Below are positions 18,482 through 26,973 of a stretch of 64,000 nt of DNA, in pieces. How positions within the stretch are numbered: position 1 is the first letter of the stretch; every line of letters begins with the position of its first letter. A program made the translations under genes and the position numbers. The stretch is from Stutzerimonas degradans (GTDB lineage: Bacteria > Pseudomonadota > Gammaproteobacteria > Pseudomonadales > Pseudomonadaceae). Under the pieces are notes generated by a model. That model ran no database searches. It was not told the DNA's origin and worked only from the letters and a program-made list of their open reading frames with translations. The DNA lies in the NCBI RefSeq assembly GCF_024448505.1, contig NZ_JAMOHV010000001.1, forward strand, positions 521,232 through 585,231, in the 5' to 3' direction.

Positions 18482-18961
18482 TCAGCCGCGCAGGTGCTCC
18501 AGCGGCAGTTCGGTACTGGAGGCCACCTGGCGCAGCACGAAGCTCGAACGCACACTCGACACGCCTTCGATGCGCGTCAGCGTACCGAGCAGGAACTGCT
18601 GGTAATGCTCCATGTCCGGCACCACCACTTTGAGCTGGTAGTCGGCATCCATCCCGGTGACCAGGCTGCATTCGAGCACCTGCGGGCACTTGCCGATCAC
18701 GCCTTCGAAGTGCTCGAAGCGCTCCGGGGTATGCCGATCCATGCCGATCAGTACGTAGGCAGTGAGCGTCAGGCCGAGCTTCTTGCGGTCGAGCAGGGCG
18801 ACCTGGCGGGCGATGTAGCCGTCGTCCTCGAGTTGCTTGACCCGTCGCGAACAGGGCGAGGGCGACAGGCCGATGCGTTCGGCCAGGTCCTGGTTGGAGA
18901 TGCGCGCGTCGTGCTGCAGTTCGGCGAGGATGCGCAGGTCGTAACGATCGAGTTTGCTCAT
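18482..18961 (-). CDS. Lrp/AsnC family transcriptional regulator
   Basis: A 159-aa regulator. The N-terminal helix-turn-helix spans DLRILAELQHDARISNQDLA to RRVKQLEDDGYIARQVALLD, with the family's SPSPCSRRV recognition helix. The C-terminal RAM/ligand domain contains VLECSLVTGMDADYQLKVVV. Such proteins bind amino acids and act as octamers or dimers on nearby promoters. Upstream on the opposite strand is a 300-bp gene-free stretch, so autoregulation and control of a divergent transcript are possible. The target is unknown. Confidence 0.92.
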   Translation of the reverse strand: MSKLDRYDLRILAELQHDARISNQDLAERIGLSPSPCSRRVKQLEDDGYIARQVALLDRKKLGLTLTAYVLIGMDRHTPERFEHFEGVIGKCPQVLECSLVTGMDADYQLKVVVPDMEHYQQFLLGTLTRIEGVSSVRSSFVLRQVASSTELPLEHLRG

Positions 18962-19080
18962 TTCTGCTGCCGCAAAATTATGGATTGCGAAAAAGGATGA
19001 TCTAGTTATCGATCATTGCGCAAGTGGGGTTTGTTTGAGCAATCTTCGCAAACATCTTTCGCGGCAGGGCGCGTAACCTG

Positions 19081-19256
19081 ATCACAACTTCCGCTCCCGG
19101 CAGTAACGGTACCGGTCAACCGGCTGGTACATCCCCACTGCGCTTACCCAGCGTAGCGGTCCGGGACCCCACCGCCCACAAGGCGCTGGATGAAGATGCC
19201 GTTACCATCGGCCCGCCAGATGATCAGAGACCACGCTTCGGCGTGGTCTTTTTTTT
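19081..19256 (+). ncRNA. Candidate structured small RNA ending in a strong terminator
   Basis: The plus strand upstream of the terminator at 19228-19256 has no coding gene for 1.6 kb. It can fold into several stems: 19109-19113 with 19126-19130 (GTACC/GGTAC), 19138-19144 with 19150-19156 (seven pairs, loop TACCC), and 19156-19160 with 19171-19175 (GCGGT/ACCGC; shares base 19156 with the previous stem). A weak promoter-like pair TTGCGA (18985) and TATCGA (19007), 16 bp apart, lies upstream. The 5' end is unknown and no family was recognised; a stand-alone terminator is the other reading. Confidence 0.35.
19228..19256 (+). terminator. Rho-independent terminator with no upstream gene on its strand
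   Basis: AGACCACGC and GCGTGGTCT form nine perfect pairs around a TTCG tetraloop, followed by eight T. On the minus strand there is no T-run after the hairpin, so it is directional and cannot serve the flanking minus-strand genes. Confidence 0.9.
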
Positions 19257-19261
19257 GCCCG

Positions 19262-20170
19262 CTAACGTGCCTCGGGCTTCACCACTTCCTGGGGATCGGC
19301 GTGCACCAGCACTTCGGCGCGCGGGTAGCGTTGGTGAATGATCGCCTCGACCTCGTCGCACAGCGCATGCGCGCGCGACAGCGACAGCTCGCCGGGCAGC
19401 TCCAGATGCAACTGGACGAACCAGCGCGTGCCGGAAACCCGCGTGCGCAGGTCGTGGCAGCCGAGCACGCCGGGCACGCTGCAGACCAGCCGGTGCATGT
19501 CTTCGCTGATCTCCGGGGATACCTCGGTGTCCATCAGCACCGCACCGGCCTCGCGCAGGATGCTCGCCGCGCTCCACAGGATGTAGAACGCAATGGCGAT
19601 GCCGAAGAGGGCGTCCAGCTGCTCCCAGCCGTAGCTGGCCAGCACCAGCGCCAGCAGGATGCTGCTGTTGAGCAGCAGGTCCGAACGGTAATGCAGCGAG
19701 TCGGCGCGGATCGCCGTCGAGCCGGTGACGCGCACCACATGCCGCTGATAGGCCAGCAGCGCCACGGTCAGCACCAGCGAAACGACGATCACCACGATAC
19801 CCAGCAGCGGCGCGCCCAACGGTTGCGGATGCAGCAGGCGGTCGACGCCCTGGGCGCCAACCAGCAGCGCACTGACGCCGATGAACGCCGCCTGCCCGAG
19901 CCCGGCGAGTGCCTCCGCCTTGCCGTGGCCGTAACGGTGATCGTCGTCGGCCGGACGCAGCGAGTAGTGCACCGCCAGCAGGTTGAGCAGCGAGGCGGCG
20001 CCGTCGAGCAGCGAGTCGGTCAGCCCCGCCAGCAGGCTCACCGAACCGCTCAACCACCAGGCCACCGCTTTGCTCACGGCCAAAAACAGCGCCACCGCCA
20101 GCGCGGCGCCGGTGGCGCGGCGTAGCAGGCGAGCATGCTCGGCGCTGATGTTACGGCTGCCCGCTGCCAT
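19262..20170 (-). CDS. Cation diffusion facilitator (FieF-like)
   Basis: A 302-aa inner-membrane divalent-metal/proton antiporter. It shows LLAGLTDSLLDGAASLLN, whose DxxxD supplies metal ligands, then DDDHRYGHGKAEALAGLGQA, and LHYRSDLLLNSSILLAL in the fifth helix, followed by a C-terminal cytoplasmic metallochaperone-like domain (PGVLGCHDLRTRVSG). The layout matches E. coli FieF, which exports Zn2+/Fe2+. Its ATG shares the A of the preceding gene's TGA (TGATG), so translation is likely coupled. Confidence 0.9.
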   Translation of the reverse strand: MAAGSRNISAEHARLLRRATGAALAVALFLAVSKAVAWWLSGSVSLLAGLTDSLLDGAASLLNLLAVHYSLRPADDDHRYGHGKAEALAGLGQAAFIGVSALLVGAQGVDRLLHPQPLGAPLLGIVVIVVSLVLTVALLAYQRHVVRVTGSTAIRADSLHYRSDLLLNSSILLALVLASYGWEQLDALFGIAIAFYILWSAASILREAGAVLMDTEVSPEISEDMHRLVCSVPGVLGCHDLRTRVSGTRWFVQLHLELPGELSLSRAHALCDEVEAIIHQRYPRAEVLVHADPQEVVKPEAR

Positions 20171-20586
20171 CAGGCCGCAGTCCGCAGGCCGTAGGTGGCG
20201 AGCTGTTCGTGGCTGCCGTGCTGCTCGATCAGGCGCGGATCATCCAGCGGCAGGCTGCGGCCGATTTCTTGTTCGAGGATGGCCTTGAGGCGCGTCGGGT
20301 CGACCTGCCCGTCGGCGCCGAGGGCATCCTGCAGCTTGTTCGGCGCGACCGAATACTGGCCTTCGGGCAGGTAGATGGCGCCGGTGGCGAAATCGATGCC
20401 GAAGGCGATCAGCCCGGGAATCACGTAGAACAGCAGGCCGATGGCGTTCAGTGCGGCAATCGCCGGATCGATGCGGCCCTCGATCTGGCCGCGACGGTCC
20501 GGATAGAACAGCGTGCCGCAGGCGGCCAGCTGGGTCAGCAGGGAGACGGCCAGCAGGCCGCCGATGACGCGGGAACGAGTACGCAT
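20170..20586 (-). CDS. Conserved lipoprotein of unknown function
   Basis: A 138-aa protein with signal MRTRSRVIGGLLAVSLLTQL and lipobox LAAC (Cys at about 23), then one more hydrophobic stretch NAIGLLFYVIPGLIAFGIDF and a soluble C-terminus. Relatives in pseudomonads are sometimes mislabelled as polyribonucleotide nucleotidyltransferase; nothing here supports that. GGAGG lies five bases before the ATG. Overlap with the cation-efflux gene suggests one transcript. Confidence 0.8.
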   Translation of the reverse strand: MRTRSRVIGGLLAVSLLTQLAACGTLFYPDRRGQIEGRIDPAIAALNAIGLLFYVIPGLIAFGIDFATGAIYLPEGQYSVAPNKLQDALGADGQVDPTRLKAILEQEIGRSLPLDDPRLIEQHGSHEQLATYGLRTAA

Positions 20587-20765
20587 GGGGACCTCCGCAG
20601 AAAGTGGCGCAACTATACAAGGGCTGCGTGATGTTTTCCTGATATCGGACCGCCGCGCGGGCATCGCTGTTCGCGAGGATGAGTGCCCGGCAATGCCGCT
20701 TACGTGCAGCCGTTCGGTGCGTGCCCGTTTGCTCTTACAATCGTGCGCCTTGAATGGAGCCGCCC

Positions 20766-23276
20766 ATGACCCCGCTACCCATCGACGAAGCGCTGCCCGC
20801 GCTGCGCCAGGCCCTGCTACAGCGCGACGAAGCGGTGCTCGAAGCACCGCCGGGCGCCGGCAAGACCACCCGTGTGCCGCTGGCGCTGCTCGACGAGCCG
20901 TGGCTGGCCGGACAGAAGCTCATCATGCTCGAACCGCGGCGTCTGGCCGCGCGCGCGGCAGCCGAGCGGCTGGCCAGCGAGCTGGGCGAGCGGGTTGGCG
21001 AGACCGTTGGCTATCGCATCCGCCTGGACAGCAAGGTCGGGCCGCAAACGCGCATCGAGGTGGTCACCGAGGGCATTCTCGCGCGGCGCCTGCAGGACGA
21101 TCCGGCGCTGGAAGGCGTCGGCCTGGTGATCTTCGACGAGTTTCACGAGCGCAGCCTGGACGCCGATCTGGCGCTGGCGCTGACGCTCAATGCGCGGGTG
21201 CTGCTGCGCGACGAGCCGCTCAAGTTGCTGCTGATGTCGGCCACGCTGGAGGGCGCGCGGCTTTCCAGCCTGCTCGCCGAGGCGCCGGTGGTGCGCAGCG
21301 AGGGGCGCATGCATCCGGTGACGTTGCGCTGGGGGCGCCCATACCAGGCCGGCGAACGCATCGAGGCGCGGGTGGTGCAGACCGTGTTGCAAGCGCTGGA
21401 GGAGCAGCATGGCAGCCTGCTGGTGTTCCTCCCCGGCCAGGCGGAGATTCGCCGCGTCAACGAGGCGCTGGCCGAGCAACTGGGCGAGCGCGGCGACTTG
21501 CTGCTCTGCCCGCTGCACGGCGAGCTGGAGCTGGCCGCCCAGCGCGCGGCGATCGAGCCGGCGCCGACCGGCAAGCGCAAGGTGGTGCTGGCGACCAATA
21601 TCGCCGAGACCAGCCTGACCATCGAGGGCGTGCGCGTGGTGGTGGACGCCGGTCTGGCGCGGGTGCCGCGCTTCGACCCCGGCAGCGGCATGACGCGCCT
21701 GGAGACGCGGCGCATCGCGCGCGCCTCGGCGACCCAGCGCGCCGGACGCGCCGGTCGCCTGGAACCCGGCGTCTGCTACCGGCTGTGGTCCGAGGAGCAG
21801 CACGCGCAGCTGGCGGCCTATGGCGAGGCGGAAATCCTTCAGGCTGATCTGGCAGGCATCGCCCTGCAGCTGGCGCGCTGGGGCGCCGAGCCGGACGAAC
21901 TGGTCTGGCTCGATGCGCCACCGGCCGCCGCCTACGCCCAGGCGCAGGCGCTGCTGGAGCGCCTCGGGGCTTTGCGCCACGGTCCGCAAGGCAGCTGGCA
22001 ATTGACCGGCCACGGCCAGGCGATGGCCGAACTGCCGGTACATCCACGGCTGGCGCATTTGCTACTGCGCGGCCAGGCGCTGGGACAGGCGGCGCTGGCG
22101 GCGGACATCGCCGCACTGCTCAGCGAACGCGATACCCAGCGTGGCGGCGGCGCCGACCTTGCCCTGCGCCTGCATCAGCTGCAGGACGGCCGTGGCGCCA
22201 GCGTGCAGCGCGTGCGCCAGCTGGCCCGGCAGTTCCGCGGTTTGCTGCGTGGCAGCGGAGCGGCGCCGGCCACGCTGAGCGAGGCGCAGGCCATCGCCGC
22301 GTTGCTGGCGTTCGCCTACCCCGACCGCGTCGCCCGCCAGCGCCGCGAAGGCGGCGGTGCCTATCGCCTGGCCAACGGCCGCGCGGCGCAGTTCGACGAG
22401 CCCGATGCGCTGATGAAGGAACCCTGGCTGGTGATCGCCGAACTCGGCAGTCATCAGGGTCGGCGCGAGGAACGCATCTACCGTGCCGTCGCGCTCGACC
22501 CGGCGCTGTTCGACGATGTGCTCGCCGAGCAGGTCAGCCTGCACGACGAACTGGAGTGGGACGAGCGCGAGGGCGTGCTGCGCGCCGAGCGTCAGCGCCG
22601 CGTTGGTGAGCTGGTGCTCGCCCGCGAGCCGCTGCCGCAGCTGGATGACGACGCGCGTGGGCGGGCGCTGCTCGGCCTGGTGCGGCGCAAGGGCCTGGAG
22701 CTGCTGCCGTGGACGCCCGAGCTGCGCCAGTGGCAGGCGCGCATCGCGCTGCTGCGGCAGCTCGATCTGGACCGCGACGGCGACAGCGAATGGCCGGACG
22801 TCAGCGATGCCGCGCTGCTCGCACGGCTGGAAGACTGGCTGCTGCCCTATCTGGGCAAGGTGTCGCGGCTGGCGCACTTCGCCCAGCTCGACCTCGCCGC
22901 CATGCTCGCCACGCTGCTGCCCTGGCCGTTGCCGCAGCGCCTGGAAGAGCAGGCGCCGCAGGCGCTTGCGGTGCCCTCCGGTTCGCGTATCCGCCTGGAC
23001 TACAGCGAGCGGCCGCCGGTGCTGGCGGTGCGGCTGCAGGAGCTGTTCGGCCTGGCCGAGACGCCGCGCATCGCCGGCGGCCGCCAGCCGGTCAAGCTGC
23101 ACCTGCTGTCGCCGGCGCGGCGCCCGGTGCAGGTGACGCAGGACCTGGCGAGCTTCTGGGCCAACACCTATGCCGAGGTGAAGAAGGATCTCAAGGGGCG
23201 CTATCCCAAGCACTACTGGCCGGACGACCCGCTGATCGCCGAGCCTACCGCGCGGGCAAAACCACGCGGGCAGTAG
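20766..23276 (+). CDS. hrpB: ATP-dependent helicase HrpB
   Basis: A DExH-box helicase of 836 aa. Motifs in order are I (LEAPPGAGKTTRVPLALL), Ia (MLEPRRLAARAAAER), II (VIFDEFHERSLD), III (LLMSATLEG), V (LATNIAETSLTIEGV) and VI (ATQRAGRAGRLEPG). The HA2 region and the long HrpB C-terminal domain, ending NTYAEVKKDLKGRYPKHYWP, follow. GGAG seven bases before 20766 supports that start over the ATG at 20754. The role in RNA metabolism is poorly defined in bacteria. It converges on the binding-protein gene and overlaps its 3' end by 32 bp. Confidence 0.94.
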   Translation: MTPLPIDEALPALRQALLQRDEAVLEAPPGAGKTTRVPLALLDEPWLAGQKLIMLEPRRLAARAAAERLASELGERVGETVGYRIRLDSKVGPQTRIEVVTEGILARRLQDDPALEGVGLVIFDEFHERSLDADLALALTLNARVLLRDEPLKLLLMSATLEGARLSSLLAEAPVVRSEGRMHPVTLRWGRPYQAGERIEARVVQTVLQALEEQHGSLLVFLPGQAEIRRVNEALAEQLGERGDLLLCPLHGELELAAQRAAIEPAPTGKRKVVLATNIAETSLTIEGVRVVVDAGLARVPRFDPGSGMTRLETRRIARASATQRAGRAGRLEPGVCYRLWSEEQHAQLAAYGEAEILQADLAGIALQLARWGAEPDELVWLDAPPAAAYAQAQALLERLGALRHGPQGSWQLTGHGQAMAELPVHPRLAHLLLRGQALGQAALAADIAALLSERDTQRGGGADLALRLHQLQDGRGASVQRVRQLARQFRGLLRGSGAAPATLSEAQAIAALLAFAYPDRVARQRREGGGAYRLANGRAAQFDEPDALMKEPWLVIAELGSHQGRREERIYRAVALDPALFDDVLAEQVSLHDELEWDEREGVLRAERQRRVGELVLAREPLPQLDDDARGRALLGLVRRKGLELLPWTPELRQWQARIALLRQLDLDRDGDSEWPDVSDAALLARLEDWLLPYLGKVSRLAHFAQLDLAAMLATLLPWPLPQRLEEQAPQALAVPSGSRIRLDYSERPPVLAVRLQELFGLAETPRIAGGRQPVKLHLLSPARRPVQVTQDLASFWANTYAEVKKDLKGRYPKHYWPDDPLIAEPTARAKPRGQ

Positions 23277-24030
23277 CGGGTGCACTCGCCGCGCCGGTCA
23301 CGCTGACGTCTTCGCCAGCCTCGCGCAGTTCGGCATAGGCCTTTTCCAGGGCGGCCAGTACCGCCGCGCTGTCGCGGGTATGACGCGAGACGATGAAGTG
23401 GATCGGTGTCGCGCCGATCGGCACGTAGGGCAGTTCGTCCAGCTGCAGTCGCTCGCGCATCAGGTCTATCGACAGCCCGTAATCGAGCAGGAAGTCGGCG
23501 CGCCGGTAACGCAGCATCTGCAGGGCCGATTCGTGATTGCTGGTGCGCAGCAGACGCACCTTCAGCGCCGGGTCGTGCAGCAGCTGGGTGACGGCAGGCC
23601 AGTAACTGTGGCCGCCGATGACGATCACCCCCTGCCCGGACAGCCCCTCGGGAAGGCGCGGCGCCGGCGTATCCGGGCGGAAGTAGAGATTGAGCTGCGC
23701 ATGCCCGAGCGTCTGCCGGCTTTCCAGCGTATGCGCCGCCAGCTCGGGTTTGCCCGGGGTGCCGACCCACATATCGATGTTGCCGTTCTGCAGCGCGGCG
23801 TACAGGCGGGCGCTGGGTAACGCGCGAAACTGCGCACGGTAACCGGCGCGCTGCGCGACCCGGCGGGTCAGGTCAGCCATCGGCCCGCGGGCACGCTGCT
23901 GGGCGTCGCTGTAGATCACCGGGGCGAATTCGGCATAGCCGACGATCAGTCGCGGCTGCACGAGCGCATCGGCATGCGCCGGGAAATGGCTGGCCAGCAG
24001 CAGGGCGATGAACAGGAAAGAAACTTTCAA
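23245..24030 (-). CDS. Periplasmic substrate-binding protein (SBP_bac_3-like)
   Basis: A protein of about 261 aa with signal LKVSFLFIALLLASHFPAHA and a bilobal binding-protein fold: LIVGYAEFAPVIYSDAQQ, GPMADLTRRVAQRAGYRAQF, DMWVGTPGKPELAAHTLESR. This is the group of solute-binding proteins often found alone in pseudomonads, with no permease or ATPase nearby. No ATG gives a clean N-terminus; a TTG at 24030 opens the signal peptide and is chosen, though a GTG upstream is possible. The ligand is unknown, perhaps an amino acid or polar metabolite. Confidence 0.72.
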   Translation of the reverse strand: MKVSFLFIALLLASHFPAHADALVQPRLIVGYAEFAPVIYSDAQQRARGPMADLTRRVAQRAGYRAQFRALPSARLYAALQNGNIDMWVGTPGKPELAAHTLESRQTLGHAQLNLYFRPDTPAPRLPEGLSGQGVIVIGGHSYWPAVTQLLHDPALKVRLLRTSNHESALQMLRYRRADFLLDYGLSIDLMRERLQLDELPYVPIGATPIHFIVSRHTRDSAAVLAALEKAYAELREAGEDVSVTGAASAPATARVVLPAR

Positions 24031-24178
24031 GGATGAAAAACGCCGTCCGTGGTATGTCGCGGGGAGCAGGATGCGCACTCCGCCGGGGTTTGTCCATGCG
24101 CCGGACGTCACTGGCGCAGGAAAGCCGCGCCCACGGCGCCTATGCTCAAGGCGCAGGAGCCGGATCGAGGAGACGCCT

Positions 24179-25009
24179 ATGCGGCGCAAGGTTTTCACCA
24201 GCAGAGTGCTCGAACGCAAGGTGGTGCTGATTACCGGCGGCTGCGCCGGCATCGGGCGTGCGCTGGCGGTGCGCATGGCGCAGGCGGGCGCGCGGCTGGT
24301 GATCTTCGATCTCGATCAGGTCGCGCTCGACAGTCTGGTGCAGCATCTGGCCGATCATCACAACGCCCAGGCGCTGGGACTGCGCTGCGATGTCAGCGAC
24401 CGCGAGGCGGTGCAGCAGGCGATGACGCTGGTCATCGAGCGTTACGGCGGCATCGACGTGCTGGTCAACAACGCCGGCATCACCCATCGCAGCCGCGTGG
24501 CGGACACCAGCCTGACGGTGTTCCAGCGGATCATGGCGGTGAACTTCTACGGCGCGCTGCATTGCACCCAGGCGGCGCTGCCGAGCCTGCTCGCCCGTGG
24601 TGGCCAGATCATCGTGCTCAGTTCGCTGTCGCAGTACGCCCCGGTGCCGGACCGCGCCGCCTACAACGCCAGCAAGCACGCACTGCACGGGCTGTTCGAA
24701 ACCCTGCGCGGCGAACTGCAGGGCAGCGACGTCAACGTGATGCTGGTTTGTCCGGGCTACACCGCCACCGATCTGCGCAAGAACGTGCTGGTCGGCGACG
24801 GCTCCACCGCGCCGCAGCCGGTGCTGACCCTGGGGCGGGTGGCGTCGCCGCAGGATGTGGCCGAGGCGATTTACCGCGGCGCGCTCCGGCGTCGCAAGCT
24901 GCTGGTGCTATCCAACCTCGACTGGCGGGCGCAACTGCTGGCGCGCTGTTTCCCGCGTCTGTACCAGAGCCTGTTGTTGCCGCGCCTGCTCGGCTCGCGC
25001 GCGCGCTGA
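24179..25009 (+). CDS. Short-chain dehydrogenase/reductase
   Basis: A 276-aa SDR. The cofactor loop LITGGCAGIGRALAVRMAQ (TGxxxGxG), an acidic residue at the end of beta2 (FDLD, hinting NAD preference), NNAG in DVLVNNAGITHRS, catalytic Ser in IVLSSLSQYAP and YxxxK in AAYNASKHALHG are all present. A C-terminal tail rich in Arg/Leu suggests membrane or lipid substrate contact. GAGGAGACGCC precedes the ATG. The substrate is unknown. Confidence 0.85.
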   Translation: MRRKVFTSRVLERKVVLITGGCAGIGRALAVRMAQAGARLVIFDLDQVALDSLVQHLADHHNAQALGLRCDVSDREAVQQAMTLVIERYGGIDVLVNNAGITHRSRVADTSLTVFQRIMAVNFYGALHCTQAALPSLLARGGQIIVLSSLSQYAPVPDRAAYNASKHALHGLFETLRGELQGSDVNVMLVCPGYTATDLRKNVLVGDGSTAPQPVLTLGRVASPQDVAEAIYRGALRRRKLLVLSNLDWRAQLLARCFPRLYQSLLLPRLLGSRAR

Positions 25010-25026
25010 GTGGCCCGGCCTCACCG

Positions 25027-25455
25027 CTAGGCCGGCGTGCCGTAGAGGCTGTGCATCAGGGCCTCGTCCCAGTAGGTTGCCTCGATCTTGTGGCCGTCGA
25101 GGTCGCGTACGAAGCAGCCGTAATAGGGTTCGCCATACTCCTGGCGGGGCCCCGGGGCGCCTTCATCGCGGCCGCCGGCGGCGAGCGCGGCGCGATGGAA
25201 GGCATCCACCGTGGCCCGGTCGGCAGCGAAGAAGCCGACGTGGCTGCCATTGCCCACCGAGGCGGGGGCGCCGTCGATCGGTGTCTGGATCCAGAACTCC
25301 GGGTATTCGCGGCCCCAGGCCACCGCGCCGGGATGCTCGAGGATGCGCTTGCAGCCGAGCGTGGCGAGTACCTGGTCGTAGAACGCAACCGCGGCGTCGA
25401 ACTGCGCGGTGCCGAGCGAGATGTGCGAGAGGATGCTGGGGTTGGTTACGGTCAT
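25027..25455 (-). CDS. VOC (glyoxalase/bleomycin-resistance fold) family protein
   Basis: A 142-aa protein with paired beta-alpha-beta-beta-beta modules: ILSHISLGTAQFDAAVAFYD at the N-terminus and YGCFVRDLDGHKIEATYWDE near the end, which supply His and Glu metal-ligand candidates. Members include glyoxalase I, dioxygenases and resistance proteins; none can be picked here. The ATG at 25455 is chosen over a GTG four codons upstream. Confidence 0.83.
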   Translation of the reverse strand: MTVTNPSILSHISLGTAQFDAAVAFYDQVLATLGCKRILEHPGAVAWGREYPEFWIQTPIDGAPASVGNGSHVGFFAADRATVDAFHRAALAAGGRDEGAPGPRQEYGEPYYGCFVRDLDGHKIEATYWDEALMHSLYGTPA

Positions 25456-25530
25456 GGCGGTGCTCACATGGCGGGTGACGGAGCAAGCCTAGCAGGCCCC
25501 GGCGGTGCTGCCGGGGCGTCGGGCGAACGG

Positions 25531-26211
25531 TCAGATGTGGCCGCGATCGCCAGCCGGCGTATCGCTGCAGAGCATGAAGCAGCGGAACAGCATGATGGTC
25601 GGCAGCAGCTGCAGCACGCCCACCAGCGCATCGAGCGCCAGCCGCGGCAGCGGCTCGACCGCACCGTCGCCGACCAGCGCACCGGCCAGCCAGGCCTCGA
25701 TCAGCCACAGTGGCAGCAGCACGCTCAGCACACAGCCGAGCACCAGCAGGAAGCGTCCGCGGGTGAGTGCGAAACTCGCCTTGATCGCCGCCAGCGGCGA
25801 CAACCCGCGCAGCACCAGGAGGAATTCGGCGAAGGCGATCTTCACCATCACCCAGATGCCCGGCAGCACGAACAGCGAGGCGCCGAGCATGATCAGCAGC
25901 GTGCCGAGTCCGGTGAGCACTGCCAGCGCCGGCCACAGCGGCAGCGCGCGTGCCAGCACGGCGCGCGGGCCGGGCGCATGGCCATGGCTGCGGGCGTCGA
26001 GAAAAAGGATCAGTGCGCCGGTGTAGAGCGGATAGAACAGCATGCCCACCAGCAGCTCCTGCGCCGGCAGCGAATCCTTGCCCAGCCAATGGTCCACCGC
26101 CAGCCGCGCGCCGCTCTCGAGCAGGATCAGCGGCAGGCACAGGCGCACGATCGCGCCGAAGTGGCGGGTATAGAAGAACCAGGCGTCACGCAGGATGGCT
26201 AGAACGTTCAT
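25531..26211 (-). CDS. YciC-like inner-membrane protein
   Basis: A 226-aa protein with about six hydrophobic helices, starting MNVLAILRDAWFFYTRHFGA and containing ASLFVLPGIWVMVKIAFAEF and SPLAAIKASFALTRGRFLLV. Both are recognisable in the UPF0259/YciC group. Function is unknown. The start at 26211 avoids a cysteine-rich non-conserved extension upstream. It is divergent from the NYN-domain gene. Confidence 0.75.
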   Translation of the reverse strand: MNVLAILRDAWFFYTRHFGAIVRLCLPLILLESGARLAVDHWLGKDSLPAQELLVGMLFYPLYTGALILFLDARSHGHAPGPRAVLARALPLWPALAVLTGLGTLLIMLGASLFVLPGIWVMVKIAFAEFLLVLRGLSPLAAIKASFALTRGRFLLVLGCVLSVLLPLWLIEAWLAGALVGDGAVEPLPRLALDALVGVLQLLPTIMLFRCFMLCSDTPAGDRGHI

Positions 26212-26324
26212 CGCATCGAAGGCTGAGCAGCAAATCGGGGCGCCACTGTAGCCGATGCGCCGCGGGCAGGACATGTGCGATGTAGCCGTCCATACTGGCG
26301 GCCCCGTACCCAACGAGTCGCCGC

Positions 26325-26801
26325 GTGAAGAAGATCGCCCTGTTCGCCGATGTGCAGAACCTCTACTACACGGTACGCCAGGCCTATGGCTGCCACTTCG
26401 ACTACGCCGCGCTGTGGGCCGACGTCAGCCGGCATGGCCGTATCGTCGAGGCTTATGCCTACGCCATCGACCGCGGTGATGCGCGCCAGCAGCAGTTCCA
26501 GCAGATCCTGCGTAACCTCGGTTTCACGGTGAAACTCAAGCCCTACATCCAGCGCAGCGACGGCTCGGCCAAGGGCGACTGGGACGTGGGCATCACCATC
26601 GACGTGTTGGACGCCGCGGCGCGGGTCGACGAGGTGGTGCTGGCCTCCGGTGACGGCGATTTCGATCTGCTGCTCGAACGCGTGCGCGCCGGCGGCGGCG
26701 AAGCGACTGCTTATGGCGTGCCTGGGCTGACGGCGCAGTCGCTGATCCGCGCGGCGACGCGTTATGTGCCGGTCGAGGGCGAGTTACTGCTGCGTGGCTG
26801 A
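26325..26801 (+). CDS. NYN (LabA/DUF88) domain protein, PIN-like nuclease fold
   Basis: A 158-aa protein that begins KKIALFADVQNLYYTVRQAY, with the first acidic residue of the PIN-like active site, and contains KGDWDVGITIDVLDAAAR and VVLASGDGDFDLLLERVRAGG, the further conserved Asp residues. Family members are putative RNases. The start is a GTG at 26325, just downstream of a weak GAGT site. The 3' side is followed at once by repeat elements. Confidence 0.83.
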   Translation: MKKIALFADVQNLYYTVRQAYGCHFDYAALWADVSRHGRIVEAYAYAIDRGDARQQQFQQILRNLGFTVKLKPYIQRSDGSAKGDWDVGITIDVLDAAARVDEVVLASGDGDFDLLLERVRAGGGEATAYGVPGLTAQSLIRAATRYVPVEGELLLRG

Positions 26802-26803
26802 AT

Positions 26804-26832
26804 GTAGGGTGGATGACGCTTCATCCATCCAC
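26804..26832. repeat. REP-like inverted repeat, copy A1
   Basis: GTAGGGTGGATG faces CATCCATCCAC, starting three bases after the NYN gene stop. It matches the left arm of copies at 26934, 40601 and 46845. Confidence 0.8.
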
Positions 26833-26883
26833 TGGGGCAATGCAGGAAGGTGCGTGATTTGCCTATCAGGTGAACCGTGCCGC

Positions 26884-26962
26884 GGTGGAAAACGCTGCGC
26901 GGTTTTCCACCCTACATGGCTGGCGCGGAGATCGTAGGGTGGATGGCGCTTTCTCCATCCAC
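26884..26962. repeat. REP-like doublet, copies A2 and A3
   Basis: The first hairpin pairs GGTGGAAAAC with GTTTTCCACC (26884-26911) and ends in CCCTAC. After about 18 bases a second, inverted copy starts GTAGGGTGGATGGCGC (26934) and closes with CCATCCACC (26962). The mirror layout is the REPIN form. Confidence 0.85.
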
Positions 26963-26973
26963 CGCAACGCCCG

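Noticed and set aside
23245..23276. 32-bp 3' overlap of hrpB and the binding-protein gene as a sign of a wrong call
   Set aside because: Both proteins have normal family C-termini; convergent overlap is acceptable.
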